64,000 nt of DNA. Origin: Picochlorum sp. 'celeri' (lineage: Eukaryota > Chlorophyta > Trebouxiophyceae). A model generated the notes under the pieces. That model saw nothing but the letters and a program-made list of their open reading frames with translations, searched no databases and had not been told where the DNA came from. Location of the stretch: assembly GCA_010909725.1 (NCBI GenBank), contig JAACMV010000024.1:744001-808000 (forward strand), written 5' to 3'. Shown one piece after another: positions 33,579 through 42,699 of the stretch. The translations under genes and the position numbers were made by a program. The stretch's first letter is position 1; each line of letters starts with the position of its first letter.

Positions 33579-34755
33579 ATGACTGGGCAGTCTCGGCAAG
33601 GAAATGGGCACAGCAGTGGTGCTACCCAAGGAGATCCTCTCCATGGGCACGACACCTACAAAAAGGTGTGTTTGGGCTATAGATGGGCATGCTATGTACA
33701 TGAATGATTATGGTTATATATTTGGTGTACAGATACGAGAGTTGAATAGGGGAGCATATGGTTTAGTGGTCTTGGCCGAGGACAGGCATACTAGGGAAAA
33801 GTTTGCTTTGAAATTCATTGAACGAGGTCCACGGAGTGTGAGTCGATATGTTCACAGAGAAATTGTGAATCATATGAAACTGAGGCATCCTCACGTCATC
33901 TCCCTTAGAGAGGTCTTTCTGACCCAGCAGCACTTGGTCTTGGTGATGGAATATGCCCCAGGGGGTGATTTGTTCTCCCTGGTGCAGAGTCAGAAAGGGC
34001 TCTCTGAAGACGATGCTCGATGGTTCTTTCAACAGATTGTGATAGCGATTGATTATTGCCATCAACTCGGCGTGTGTAGTAGAGATATTAAGTTGGAAAA
34101 TACGCTGTTAGATAGCAGTCCGAGGCCATTGGTCAAGCTCTGCGATTTTGGGTTTTCTAAAGATGCGAATTACCATAGTGCTCCGACGTCTCGGGTAGGT
34201 ACCCCGGCTTATTTAGCGCCTGAAGTGATAGCTGCTGGTGAAGGGGCGAAATATTCCGGCACGGCGGCGGATATTTGGAGTCTTGGAGTTTTGTTGTATG
34301 TCATGCTCTGTGGGGCATATCCATTTCGAAGAAAAGAGGATGATGCAAAGAACTCTGCAGCGAAAATGGATGCATTGCTTCAAAGAATTAAAGCAGTTGA
34401 TTATTGTTTCCCATCGCACGTCCGTATTTCCGACGGAGCGAAGGATTTGGTGTGCAGCATGTTGGTTGGGGATCCATCCAAGAGGGCAACGCTGGCAGAC
34501 ATTATGGAACATGAGTGGTTCCGACAGGGTCTCTCCCCAGAAGTGCTATCATTTAATGAACCATTGGTAGATAAGAGTAAGTCTGAGCCTGTCACGAGAG
34601 AGATTGAAGAGGAAATTGCTAGGATTGTCAAGGAAGCAGAGGATGTTCCAAACGCCCATGTTCCATACATGGAGGATGTGGATGCCATGTTGGACGATGG
34701 TGAGGACCAGCATCAGACTGCTGAACAATTACGACTGATGAATGAGACTGTCTGA
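33579..34755 (+). CDS. SnRK2-like protein kinase B
   Basis: Exon 1 is 33579-33665 (29 codons) and exon 2 is 33733-34755, with a 67-nt phase 0 intron (donor GTGTGT, acceptor GTACAG); about 369 residues. The join HDTYKK/IRELNRGAYGLV matches the paralogue's start. Lys is in FALKFIERG, DFG is in LCDFGFSKDA and the activation segment ends VGTPAYLAPEVI. The catalytic loop reads CSRDIKLENTLLD, so the HRD His is Ser. The C-terminal region after the kinase (EIEEEIARIVKEAEDVP, then a short acidic end) is the SnRK2 regulatory helix and is intact. The paralogous A copy lies 1.3 kb upstream, beyond the VTE4-like gene. Confidence 0.85.
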
Positions 34756-34852
34756 TGGGATATATTATTTTTGTAAGTAGTAACACGGCGGATACGTACA
34801 CGAGGCGGAGAGTACAGGTCATGGAGAAGAGTTCAAGTAACAGCGACAGTGA

Positions 34853-35734
34853 TTGATAGGCTCGGTTATTACCATGATGCGTACACAATTATTGCATATT
34901 AATCATGTGGAATGGCCCAAGGCTGCGCAGAGGGAACATCGGTACCCTCCTGGAGTGGTGCTGACACATTCTCTCTTTCTGAGAACCACACAAAGAGAAG
35001 GAAGGAGAGGGGTGCGTCCATTACGGAGTCGAGAACGTGATGACGACAATAGTCCAGATCCATCGAAAAAGAGCAAATTTGTGCGCTTTTCAACACCAAC
35101 AGAGACCATCCTCAGGGAACGGTTGAGTTCATTCAGGAAAGAATACAAGGACCCTAACGGAGAATCCGAGGATGCCGTATTAGTAGTGAAGGCATTATCA
35201 AACGAGTGGATAGACTCATGTGCGGATTTGCTGACTGAATCATTTGCAGACAGCATGGGATATATGAGCGTGTATAAAAAGTTTCTGCGGAATCAGATTG
35301 GGGAGTATTTGAATAATCATGTGCGCTTGCTCCCAAAAACTGTCATTTTAGTTGGTATTATTCCTCGATCTGCCATTGATGATGGTCAGGAAGACATTTT
35401 GGCAGGTACTGTCGAAATTTCATTCACCTCATCAACGAGAACAAAACATCTCACCTTGAACCCACCCCAGGATATGCCATACCTTTGTAACATGGCCGTG
35501 CAGCCAGAGCAGCGAGGTAAAGGATATGGCCGATTGCTTCTTGACGCTGCAGAGCAGCTCATCCTATCAACTGGATACACATGTATCTTCCTTCACGTGA
35601 GGCATGCAGATCCACCCGCATTGTCACTGTATAGAACATCAGGCTTCGTCGAAGAAGGAGAAGATTGGAGCATCATACAGGTATTTGGATTAGACAGGCG
35701 GTACCTTATGAGAAAGTCGCTCGCCAAAAAATGA
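34853..35734 (+). CDS. GNAT N-acetyltransferase, probably plastid
   Basis: A single frame of 293 residues; start at 34853 or the Met a few codons later. The N-terminal 70 residues are Arg-rich and fit an organelle-targeting sequence. The GNAT fold occupies about residues 110-285, with the acetyl-CoA loop in EQRGKGYGRLLLDAAEQLIL (R/Q-x-x-G-x-G/A) and the terminal strand LYRTSGFVEEGEDW. This arrangement matches chloroplast GNAT proteins that acetylate proteins or metabolites. Substrate cannot be read from sequence. Confidence 0.77.
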   Translation: MIGSVITMMRTQLLHINHVEWPKAAQREHRYPPGVVLTHSLFLRTTQREGRRGVRPLRSRERDDDNSPDPSKKSKFVRFSTPTETILRERLSSFRKEYKDPNGESEDAVLVVKALSNEWIDSCADLLTESFADSMGYMSVYKKFLRNQIGEYLNNHVRLLPKTVILVGIIPRSAIDDGQEDILAGTVEISFTSSTRTKHLTLNPPQDMPYLCNMAVQPEQRGKGYGRLLLDAAEQLILSTGYTCIFLHVRHADPPALSLYRTSGFVEEGEDWSIIQVFGLDRRYLMRKSLAKK

Positions 35735-35766
35735 ACATTATTTACAGTGTATTTTAGTTTTAATAC

Positions 35767-36021
35767 TCAACTCAACACATCAGGTGTGGACCTCCCGGGC
35801 AGTTTACTAACAGCAGGATCGGCATTCGTCTCATACTTGGCAGAAAGCTTTTCATCCTTCCAAAATCCCCAAGGCTTGGTGGGCAGAGAAAGATACCTTG
35901 CCGTGGTCTGTGCTCGCGCTGTCTCCCGGTTCAGGTTCTCCTCCCATTCCCTCCTTCTATCCTCCGAGCTCTGCATACTAGCCTCTATTTTTTGTCTAAT
36001 GTAATCCAAAAAAAAGTTCAT
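35767..36021 (-). CDS. small protein similar to a plant-type mitochondrial complex I accessory subunit
   Basis: A frame of 84 residues starting at an ATG at 36021 (a longer in-frame start exists at 36051). It begins MNFFLDYIRQKIEASMQ and has a charged helical middle, then SLPTKPWGFWKDEKLSAKY and ends near SKLPGRSTPDV. From memory, this order of an N-terminal helix, a central basic/acidic helix, a P-x-G-F-W motif and a PGR-containing end resembles the plant-specific complex I protein encoded at Arabidopsis At1g67350. That link is a recollection of motif order, not an alignment. No signal peptide is visible. It is the downstream neighbour, convergent, of the GNAT gene. Confidence 0.5.
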   Translation of the reverse strand: MNFFLDYIRQKIEASMQSSEDRRREWEENLNRETARAQTTARYLSLPTKPWGFWKDEKLSAKYETNADPAVSKLPGRSTPDVLS

Positions 36022-36353
36022 CGTGATAGAGTCGGTGCGATTGATGCGCAAATGTCATGAACCAGACAGTCGAGGGCAACGTCTTCCACGTGCGCAGTCA
36101 CACTGTCTACCGCAAGAAGAGTATTCAATTTTTTCCAAGTACCAACACGATTCAATCGTGTGCACCTAATCAAGAATCGTCGACAATGAATTCCGTAATT
36201 AAACTCCAGCTCGCGAGCTAGCTCGCTCGAGATTCCATTCAAGGAATCCACGTCGTCGTGGGCGACTCCTCAAATGCGGCGGAGAATCCCATACCAGGCA
36301 TTAATTCTTTCATTTTCTATCATTTCATACACAAGATTTCAATCAAAGCAACA

Positions 36354-37050
36354 ATGGAGGTACGTTCACAGCCATCAGCGCCAAAGTCATGCCTTGGTCT
36401 GACTCCCTTGATCTGACCTCTGCATTCATCTTGATAGGCTCACGCCTCATCGCGCATGGACTATATTTCACAATGATCTCTAAAAATGCAATACTGAATG
36501 CATGCGTATGGGCATCTTGTCTTGTCACGCAGCAGCCAGTTCTCTGTGTGGCCGCTGCCAGGCGCCTCTTTTGCATCGTCGCGTATACTGACATATACCA
36601 CATGTGCAGACCACATATGTTATGATCAAGCCAGATGGTGTGCAGCGTAACCTCGTTGCCCCAATCGTGGAGCGCTTCGTGTCCAAGGGATACATCCTCA
36701 GAGGTCTCAAGCTCATGAATGTGCCAAAGGAGTTGGCTGAGAAGCATTACGCTGATCTCTCTTCAAAGCCATTCTTCCCATCTTTGATTGAATACATTAC
36801 CTCTGGTCCAGTCGTTGCAATTGCTCTTGAGGGAAAGAATGTTGTTGAGCAGGCCAGAAAAATTATTGGAGCTACCAACCCATTGGCTGCTGACCCAGGA
36901 AGCATTCGCGGAACCTACTGCATTGACATTGGACGCAATATCATTCATGGATCTGACTGCGTCGAGAATGCACAGAAGGAGCTTGCCTTGTGGTTCCCAG
37001 AAGGACTTGTGGACAATGTCCCAGTCCTCCATGGACAGATTTACGAGTAA
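36354..37050 (+). CDS. NDPK: nucleoside diphosphate kinase
   Basis: Exon 1 is the six bases ATGGAG at 36354-36359 and exon 2 is 36610-37050, with a 250-nt intron (donor GTACGT, acceptor GTGCAG). The joined start [18 protein letters not shown] is the normal cytosolic NDPK N-terminus, and the total, 148 residues, is the family length. The active-site His lies in [12 protein letters not shown], and the [10 protein letters not shown] and [10 protein letters not shown] segments bind nucleotide. The enzyme balances nucleoside triphosphate pools. The 6-nt first coding exon is inferred from frame and expected start; no other ATG gives the correct N-terminus. Confidence 0.88.
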
Positions 37051-37114
37051 ATATCATCATCATCATGTAATAATGCATAGCAATATTTCCATAGGAATTG
37101 ATATTAAATATTTG

Positions 37115-38455
37115 TCACGCATCATTATATGAAATATCAAAATGGGTGAGTAATGAGACGTGATCACTCGGCCAAAATCCATGCGGTAAGCCCTTTGGTG
37201 TGATTGCATGAAGGGGTGGTGGTGCGAGTATATGTGAGGGTGAGATTGATATTCCTCCTGGGTTTCTCTGCTCCTTTCTTCCATTGGAATAGAATATATA
37301 ATCCACCGTTCCAATGTACTTGTCATGGGCGGTCGTAAAGAATGGCTCCTCACCGCCGAGTATCTGTTGGTATGAACTTTTCACATCCAGTCCATGGCGT
37401 ACCCTGCCTGTGGCCTGCGTCCCTGTTGCGAGATAAATTTCTTCTACTTTCCATGGCTTACTCGGCTTTTGCGTTTTCTTCTGACCGTCTCCGACAGTAC
37501 TCCTCAGAGTACAGGAGATTTGACCAGAAATGTGTCGACGATCTGATTCCAAGAAATCCAGCTCCCCCGTCAGAACGTACGAATGAAGGGAACTATTCGG
37601 TGCGCTATTAAAATCACCACACATGATGGCAGAAGAAGCGTGACGCGCATTCATCATATCTGCCATCCTATCCATCAAGATCCTCACCTGCCCTATTTTT
37701 ATATCTCCTCTCTTGGGGTTGAACAGCACATGGATGTTGGAAATAATCAAAGTGATTGACTTGGGAGAGGCGGACTTGAGAGCGTATATTTGCGCCACAT
37801 TGTCTCGCAATCCATACTGTGCATAAGACACATCATTGGATGCGTCCAGTTGAAACTTTGACTTTTGCCAAAACATGGCCAGACCGTCTGGCCTCCCATT
37901 CGTTCGAGGTGTAAACCGTCCAATGTATCCATATGGACGTAGCATTTGCTCTATATGCTTGAAACGATCGACTTCCTGCAGACACACAATATCAGGAGCC
38001 CAATGAGAGATCTCCTTCTCCAACAATCTGGCACGAGTTGACCAACGGAGGCATGCGCCAGGAACAGAAGAATATAGTTCTTTTGAATGCTGCTTCGCGT
38101 ACGCATCCGCTAGAATATTGTATGACATGACAGATACACTGCGAAGACAGTCATCATCTCCCCCAGACCCAGTATGGCCATGCTGCTCTTTCCCATCAGC
38201 ATACAGATACACTCTCTTGCTAAAATGCGTCCCAGATTCCCTATGTTTCCGTGCTGCTACGCTTGCATCTCCCCGGAGCAGTCGAGTGTCCATATGACGA
38301 TACTCTGGTCCACCAGTCGAAGAGGTTGGGTTCGTTGACTGTGGATGAGCGAATCGACAATCGTCCCCAAATGCGCATGCCCCTCTTTCAAAAAATCTGC
38401 ACACTATTGTTTTCTGATACGAGCGATACTGGGACGAAGAAGGGGCTTTTCCCAT
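37115..38455 (-). CDS. CCCH zinc-finger protein with endonuclease/exonuclease/phosphatase domain (CCR4/Angel-like)
   Basis: A single frame of 446 residues. A CCCH finger (CRFFERGACAFGDDCRFAH) sits at about residues 19-37. The EEP domain follows: VSVMSYNILADAYAK, IVCLQEVDRFKHIEQML with the metal-binding Glu, NIHVLF, MCGDFNSAPNS with Asp/Asn, and the terminal SDHVSLLTHF. Those are the motifs of the CCR4, Nocturnin, Angel and PDE12 nucleases, which remove poly(A) or other 3' ends. Plant CCR4-like proteins with this zinc-finger order are known, but the exact member is not fixed here. No intron. Confidence 0.78.
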   Translation of the reverse strand: MGKAPSSSQYRSYQKTIVCRFFERGACAFGDDCRFAHPQSTNPTSSTGGPEYRHMDTRLLRGDASVAARKHRESGTHFSKRVYLYADGKEQHGHTGSGGDDDCLRSVSVMSYNILADAYAKQHSKELYSSVPGACLRWSTRARLLEKEISHWAPDIVCLQEVDRFKHIEQMLRPYGYIGRFTPRTNGRPDGLAMFWQKSKFQLDASNDVSYAQYGLRDNVAQIYALKSASPKSITLIISNIHVLFNPKRGDIKIGQVRILMDRMADMMNARHASSAIMCGDFNSAPNSSLHSYVLTGELDFLESDRRHISGQISCTLRSTVGDGQKKTQKPSKPWKVEEIYLATGTQATGRVRHGLDVKSSYQQILGGEEPFFTTAHDKYIGTVDYIFYSNGRKEQRNPGGISISPSHILAPPPLHAITPKGLPHGFWPSDHVSLLTHFDISYNDA

Positions 38456-38550
38456 ATCGTCGACAGGCTACTCGAAATAACTACACGCGTTTGCACGACC
38501 AAGTGACTGCCATCCGTTGTTTTGACACCTAATTGATCTTTATGGATCAT

Positions 38551-38873
38551 TCAAATCACCAATTCTGACTCTGATTTGATAATTTTCATGACAGCAGCCT
38601 TCTGGCGACACTGGCTCTTGTCCTCCTGCAGGAGCAGTTCATGCCTCATATGGATCGGATCCATGGTTCGACATGGAGCGAAAAAAGCGTCTCCTCGTTC
38701 TGATACACTCGGTGATACAGGGCCATCAACGGATTCCCATTGATAGTATTGGGGTCGCCAAGGCATCCACAGTCAGGAATGATTTCAGACAGCACAAACA
38801 GACCACCCATATCAGTCTCAGAATGCATTCTGAGAATCCACATTGATCGCTCAAAGGGGGGACCATGTTCCAT
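38551..38873 (-). CDS. small hypothetical protein, probably broken by a one-base shift
   Basis: A frame starts at 38873 (MEHGPPFERSMWILRMHSE) and stops at 38646, while the overlapping frame ending at 38551 carries HMRHELLLQEDKSQC, of similar composition. The two overlap around a run of six T on the minus strand near 38682; one more T would join them into about 107 residues. The amino acid make-up of both parts looks protein-like, but no family was recognised. It lies between the CCCH/EEP gene and a divergent DnaJ-type gene. It may instead be two accidental frames. Confidence 0.3.
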
Positions 38874-39083
38874 TCTGATGCTGATTCCATCGACTGGATT
38901 GACAATGCAGCTTCATTAGTATTTCATAAATAAATATTTTGGATGATTAAGACTATTGGAGAGGACCGAGGACGGCATTGTACTCAATAGAGAGTGTGCG
39001 TGGGCGTCTGTGAGCGAGACACGAACGACGGCTGTCGTGCAGTAGAACTGTTTGTGTGGTATTAAATTATAGAATAATATAGA

Positions 39084-39848
39084 ATGCCAGTCCAGCCTGA
39101 GCCTATTTTAGATATTGTGCGAGGACTGAGTACGGTGGCGTCGTTTGCCATCGTGGTGAACCAGCTCAAGTCCTTGTATGACGAATTTTTCACATCTACC
39201 TGTGATCGTTGTCGGGGTACTGGATGTCTAACATGTCCTCATTGTCATGGGTCAAAGACTATTCGCAAGCGACCTGGTTTTATTCGAGCGAGGGATTTGG
39301 CAGTGGTTGATAACCCAGGAGATTCATACTCGTGCTTTTATTGTGGTCCGCCTACCACCTTTGATTTCAATCCAATGGCTCCGGATGATGAGGCCATGGC
39401 ACTGAAGATTCAAGAGAATTTGAAGGCTGCATATGCGAATACCTGGCCTCGTCCGTTCGACCTGGGTGCATTGGCTGGTACAGTTCCTTGTACTGAGTGT
39501 GGGGGAAACCCCAAGGTGAACAGGCTAACGCCAGATTTCGGGAAAATATTCGGCTTGGATGGGTCTTGGGATTTCAATATCTCTAAAAGAATTGGTGCGG
39601 TGAAAGTCGTTCCTCAAAGGCATGATGGAGAGGGTGTTCCGGTGTTTTTCGGAGGGAAGAAGAATTTGTTAGAGTATCCTGCGTCACCTCCCATCCCGGT
39701 GGAATTGCCGGTGCCCAAGCCTGAGAAGGAAAAGAAAAAGGAAGATGGAAGTAATGAAACTGCGGATTCTGGATTCAAAGTGACACACAAGTCTGCATTC
39801 AGTTTGGATGATTACGTGCTTAATTTTGCATCTGATGATGAACAATGA
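39084..39848 (+). CDS. DnaJ-type (CxxCxGxG) zinc-finger protein
   Basis: A single frame of 254 residues. A Cys-rich module at about residues 39-56, CDRCRGTGCLTCPHCHGSK, has two CxxC-type pairs with Gly spacers, as in the DnaJ central domain and in plastid BSD2/LQY1-like proteins, and a second pair (CFYC, CTECGGNPK) follows. No J domain is present. The N-terminus has a hydrophobic stretch (GLSTVASFAIVVNQL) rather than a clear transit peptide. Thiol isomerase or RuBisCO/photosystem assembly roles are known in the family; which one applies is unclear. Confidence 0.65.
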   Translation: MPVQPEPILDIVRGLSTVASFAIVVNQLKSLYDEFFTSTCDRCRGTGCLTCPHCHGSKTIRKRPGFIRARDLAVVDNPGDSYSCFYCGPPTTFDFNPMAPDDEAMALKIQENLKAAYANTWPRPFDLGALAGTVPCTECGGNPKVNRLTPDFGKIFGLDGSWDFNISKRIGAVKVVPQRHDGEGVPVFFGGKKNLLEYPASPPIPVELPVPKPEKEKKKEDGSNETADSGFKVTHKSAFSLDDYVLNFASDDEQ

Positions 39849-39883
39849 TGATTGTAATATTTATTTTCTCTCGGCTTGTTTAT

Positions 39884-41810
39884 TCAGTCTTGAGCATTGT
39901 TATTGCTTTTCTTGGGATATGCTGGTAAGGGGAATGATCCCCCCTTATTGTCGACTGCTATTGGAGGGTTGGAGAGCTGCCCAGCTGCCATGGATGCATG
40001 GTTCTGCGAGTCTGTGCGAATGGATGGCGTTGCAGAGTCTGTGTGCTGCTGCGGTTCAGGTGTACCCTGGCCTCCAATTTTTGTCCTTTTATGGCCATGA
40101 ATGCCTTCTATGGAGCTCTCTATTTCTTCGAGTTGTTTTTGGAGTTCTATAGCACCCTCTTGCAGTGATGTTTGTGATCCCACCCTGGGTATAGACACCC
40201 CACTAACTGGCAGTGGAGCGACAATATTTGACATCGAACCAACCCTGCACGACAGGAATACATGTGAGTTTAGTAACGTATATTATAATATGGGACATTG
40301 CATTGTCAACAGCGCCGCATACCTGAGTAATGTTGGGTGTGTGTAAGCCATGCCAGCTGCTGGTGTTTGTACAGGGACTTGTTGCTGCTTTGATATTGTT
40401 GTAGGATTGACATTCAAGGCCTCCAGAAGCATTGTCGCATCATCCTCTGATAGTAATATGTGTACAAGAGAGTTGAATGTATCAGCTACCATGCCGTCGA
40501 TGACGAGCTTGTATTTATCGTGGGCGACTGCTGCCTCTTCAAAAGTTGCATATGGGCCCAATTCAAAAGCCCTCTGTTTGATCCTCAATTTGGCATAATA
40601 CGACCCATCTTTCTCATTTATAGAATTTACCTTCTCATTTCGCCTACTTTTTATCGCCTCAAAGTGTTCCAAAATGTTGGATGGGTCTGTAACAGATCCA
40701 AATCCATCAGCAACAAGACGTGATCTGCAGAAATGTTCTTCATCCTCATGTTGTTGCTACAAAGCACCTTATGATTTTGATAGTATACACATACCTTTTA
40801 CATGCAACCTCCGCCTTCTCCTTTGAAGGAAAAACTCCCAAATCAACCGTGATTGATGCCCTCCACTGATTATCTGCCACTTGGCTCACTAATGTTCTCT
40901 GCACAGGGGCAACTGACTCCTGCGTCTTCTTTTCAGGTGCCTGTGACTTTACGTTTGGCACTGGATGCTCCAGAGGAATACTAAGGATAGTGCATAATTG
41001 CCTAATATGCTCCTGATACTCTGGGCTAGCCATGGGATCTGGACTCTGGTGCAGTACTTGTTGCAGCGCATCAGGAGGCATGCCACCTGGATACATTTGA
41101 TTTTGCATCTGAAGCATCAGCGACTGTTGGATTCCTGACGGTGTAGTATTGTTTAGATTTGGTAGAGGTGGAAGCACTGTTCTATCCAGAGGACTGATGC
41201 CGCCATTGCGCACATACTCCATCTGATATGACTTGATGGGGAAATTTGTGAGTGCACCCCATCCCTGTAAACTAATTGCTTTCCAGTCGTACGCTACCGC
41301 AGCCTGTCTTGCCGTAGAATATGTCCCAATCGTCTTTTGTACTCTATTTTGAAGAATGACTGAACGGAACTGACCATGAGTGACACTAGTCACCCCCCTC
41401 AAGTCACACAGATCAACATCACCGGTGGTCGATATGAACTTTTTGAAAGCGGCATAACTCTCCTCAGGAAAATTCAATTTATCCACAACACTTGATTCAC
41501 TATTGTACCTTAAAAATGCTTGATCCCATGCTTTTGCTGCTTGAACATCATCCGAATAGTACCCAACATGCCTTGTTCTGTCTGTATGCAGTCTTGCCCT
41601 CCACCGTTTTCCTTTCTTATCCCACTGCACGCCTTTGAAGCGCGTGATCGGACCCTCACAGTCTCCTACCTGATCCTGTTTCTCCAATATCCCATCGCAG
41701 GTTTGATCGACCCTATCGTGAGGACGAGCGTCCCTTCGGAAGGACCGACTACGTTCCACTGCTTCTGGAACAGCCTGCCCAGCTGTTGATTCAGCCCCGT
41801 TCGGTTCCAT
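39884..41810 (-). CDS. multi-AP2-domain transcription regulator
   Basis: Three exons: 41810-40795, 40724-40323 and 40244-39884 (introns of 70 and 78 nt, donors GTATGT/GTATGC, acceptors CTGCAG/TGCAG), giving about 592 residues. Four AP2-like units are visible. Unit 1 begins RFKGVQWDKKGKRWRARLH and holds HVGYYSDDVQAAKAWDQA. Unit 2 begins FRSVILQNRVQKTIGTYS and holds RQAAVAYDWKA. Unit 3 lies near QWRASITVDLGVFPSKEKAE and crosses the first intron. Unit 4 holds YYAKLRIKQRAFELGPYATF with AAVAHDKYK. Only unit 1 is close to the consensus; the others are divergent. The C-terminus is helical then low complexity. AP2 proteins bind DNA. Confidence 0.76.
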
Positions 41811-42699
41811 TTTACGTCAATGAATTAAATAAATATATTATTGAATCCATGCATGAGCGACTTCCTTCCCTCCAATAGACCAGAAACAATCCTCGCAACC
41901 CATGGATTGAATGCCAAAGCAAAAGCCCAAGAATCCTGACGGAGCTTTCTCAGAAATTCAAAGAAGCAATCTTTTTAAATAATAATGTAATAATTGTTCG
42001 TTGGGATAGAGCATTGCAGTCCAGCGAGTCACAGCACGCATGGAAGGTATCCCAAGGTGCAAAACAAAAAGGATCTGTTGCAAACGTCTACACAACTGAG
42101 CATATGCCCAGTTGTATATGCAGATACACCCGAGTGACCCATAATTACCATCAATGATGATATCTAGATGCGATTTGAGGTGTTTGCATGCGCAATTATA
42201 CTGTTTCTTCAGCACAAAGCACCCCTATACTGTCTAGACATGCAGATCTGCCTGTGTGAGATCCGGCCCTAGGGCACTAGACCCAGGTGGCGAAACGCAG
42301 GGCTTGTGAGGTTCACACATTGCGCGCCAGCAAGCCCGCCGCACGCGTATGCGCGACGTCTGTGTATAATTGACTCGATTGGTAACTCAGGAACAGCATT
42401 GCGTGCGAATTGTCGGCGTTTCACCGCTGATACAACCAGGCGCACACCACCGGCTCCAGATTGACTATTTCTACCCATCGCTTCGTAGTTTTGACCGGTG
42501 TTGGATAATTTGCCTAGCCGCTTTGATGTTGTACTAAACCTTGGAAGAGTATAACTTGTGTGCTACCTCAAGAATAGTCGCATTGGGAAATATAAAATTC
42601 TCAGGATTAATTCTATCATTCACGTTGTCGCACGTCTGAATCGGAAGAGAACCAAAGCGAGGTTTTATCCAGAACCACGACTGCCGAATCGTATCAATC
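41811..42699. other. intergenic region with an internal GC-rich patch
   Basis: Between the divergent AP2 and RWP-RK genes. Short frames here (41958-42215 and 42269-42478, minus) show no family motif. The part at about 42240-42480 is clearly richer in GC than the flanks and has palindrome-like segments such as ACGCGTATGCGCG. No tRNA, snRNA, SRP or RNase P signature was found by eye. Confidence 0.35.

Noticed and set aside
41958..42215. 85-codon minus-strand frame
   Set aside because: Odd composition and no motif or splice support.
42269..42478. 69-codon minus-strand frame in the GC-rich patch
   Set aside because: It could be chance in GC-rich DNA; no family resemblance.
42240..42480. Search for SRP, RNase P, U-type snRNA or TPP riboswitch in the GC-rich patch
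   Set aside because: None of the conserved boxes I know could be placed.
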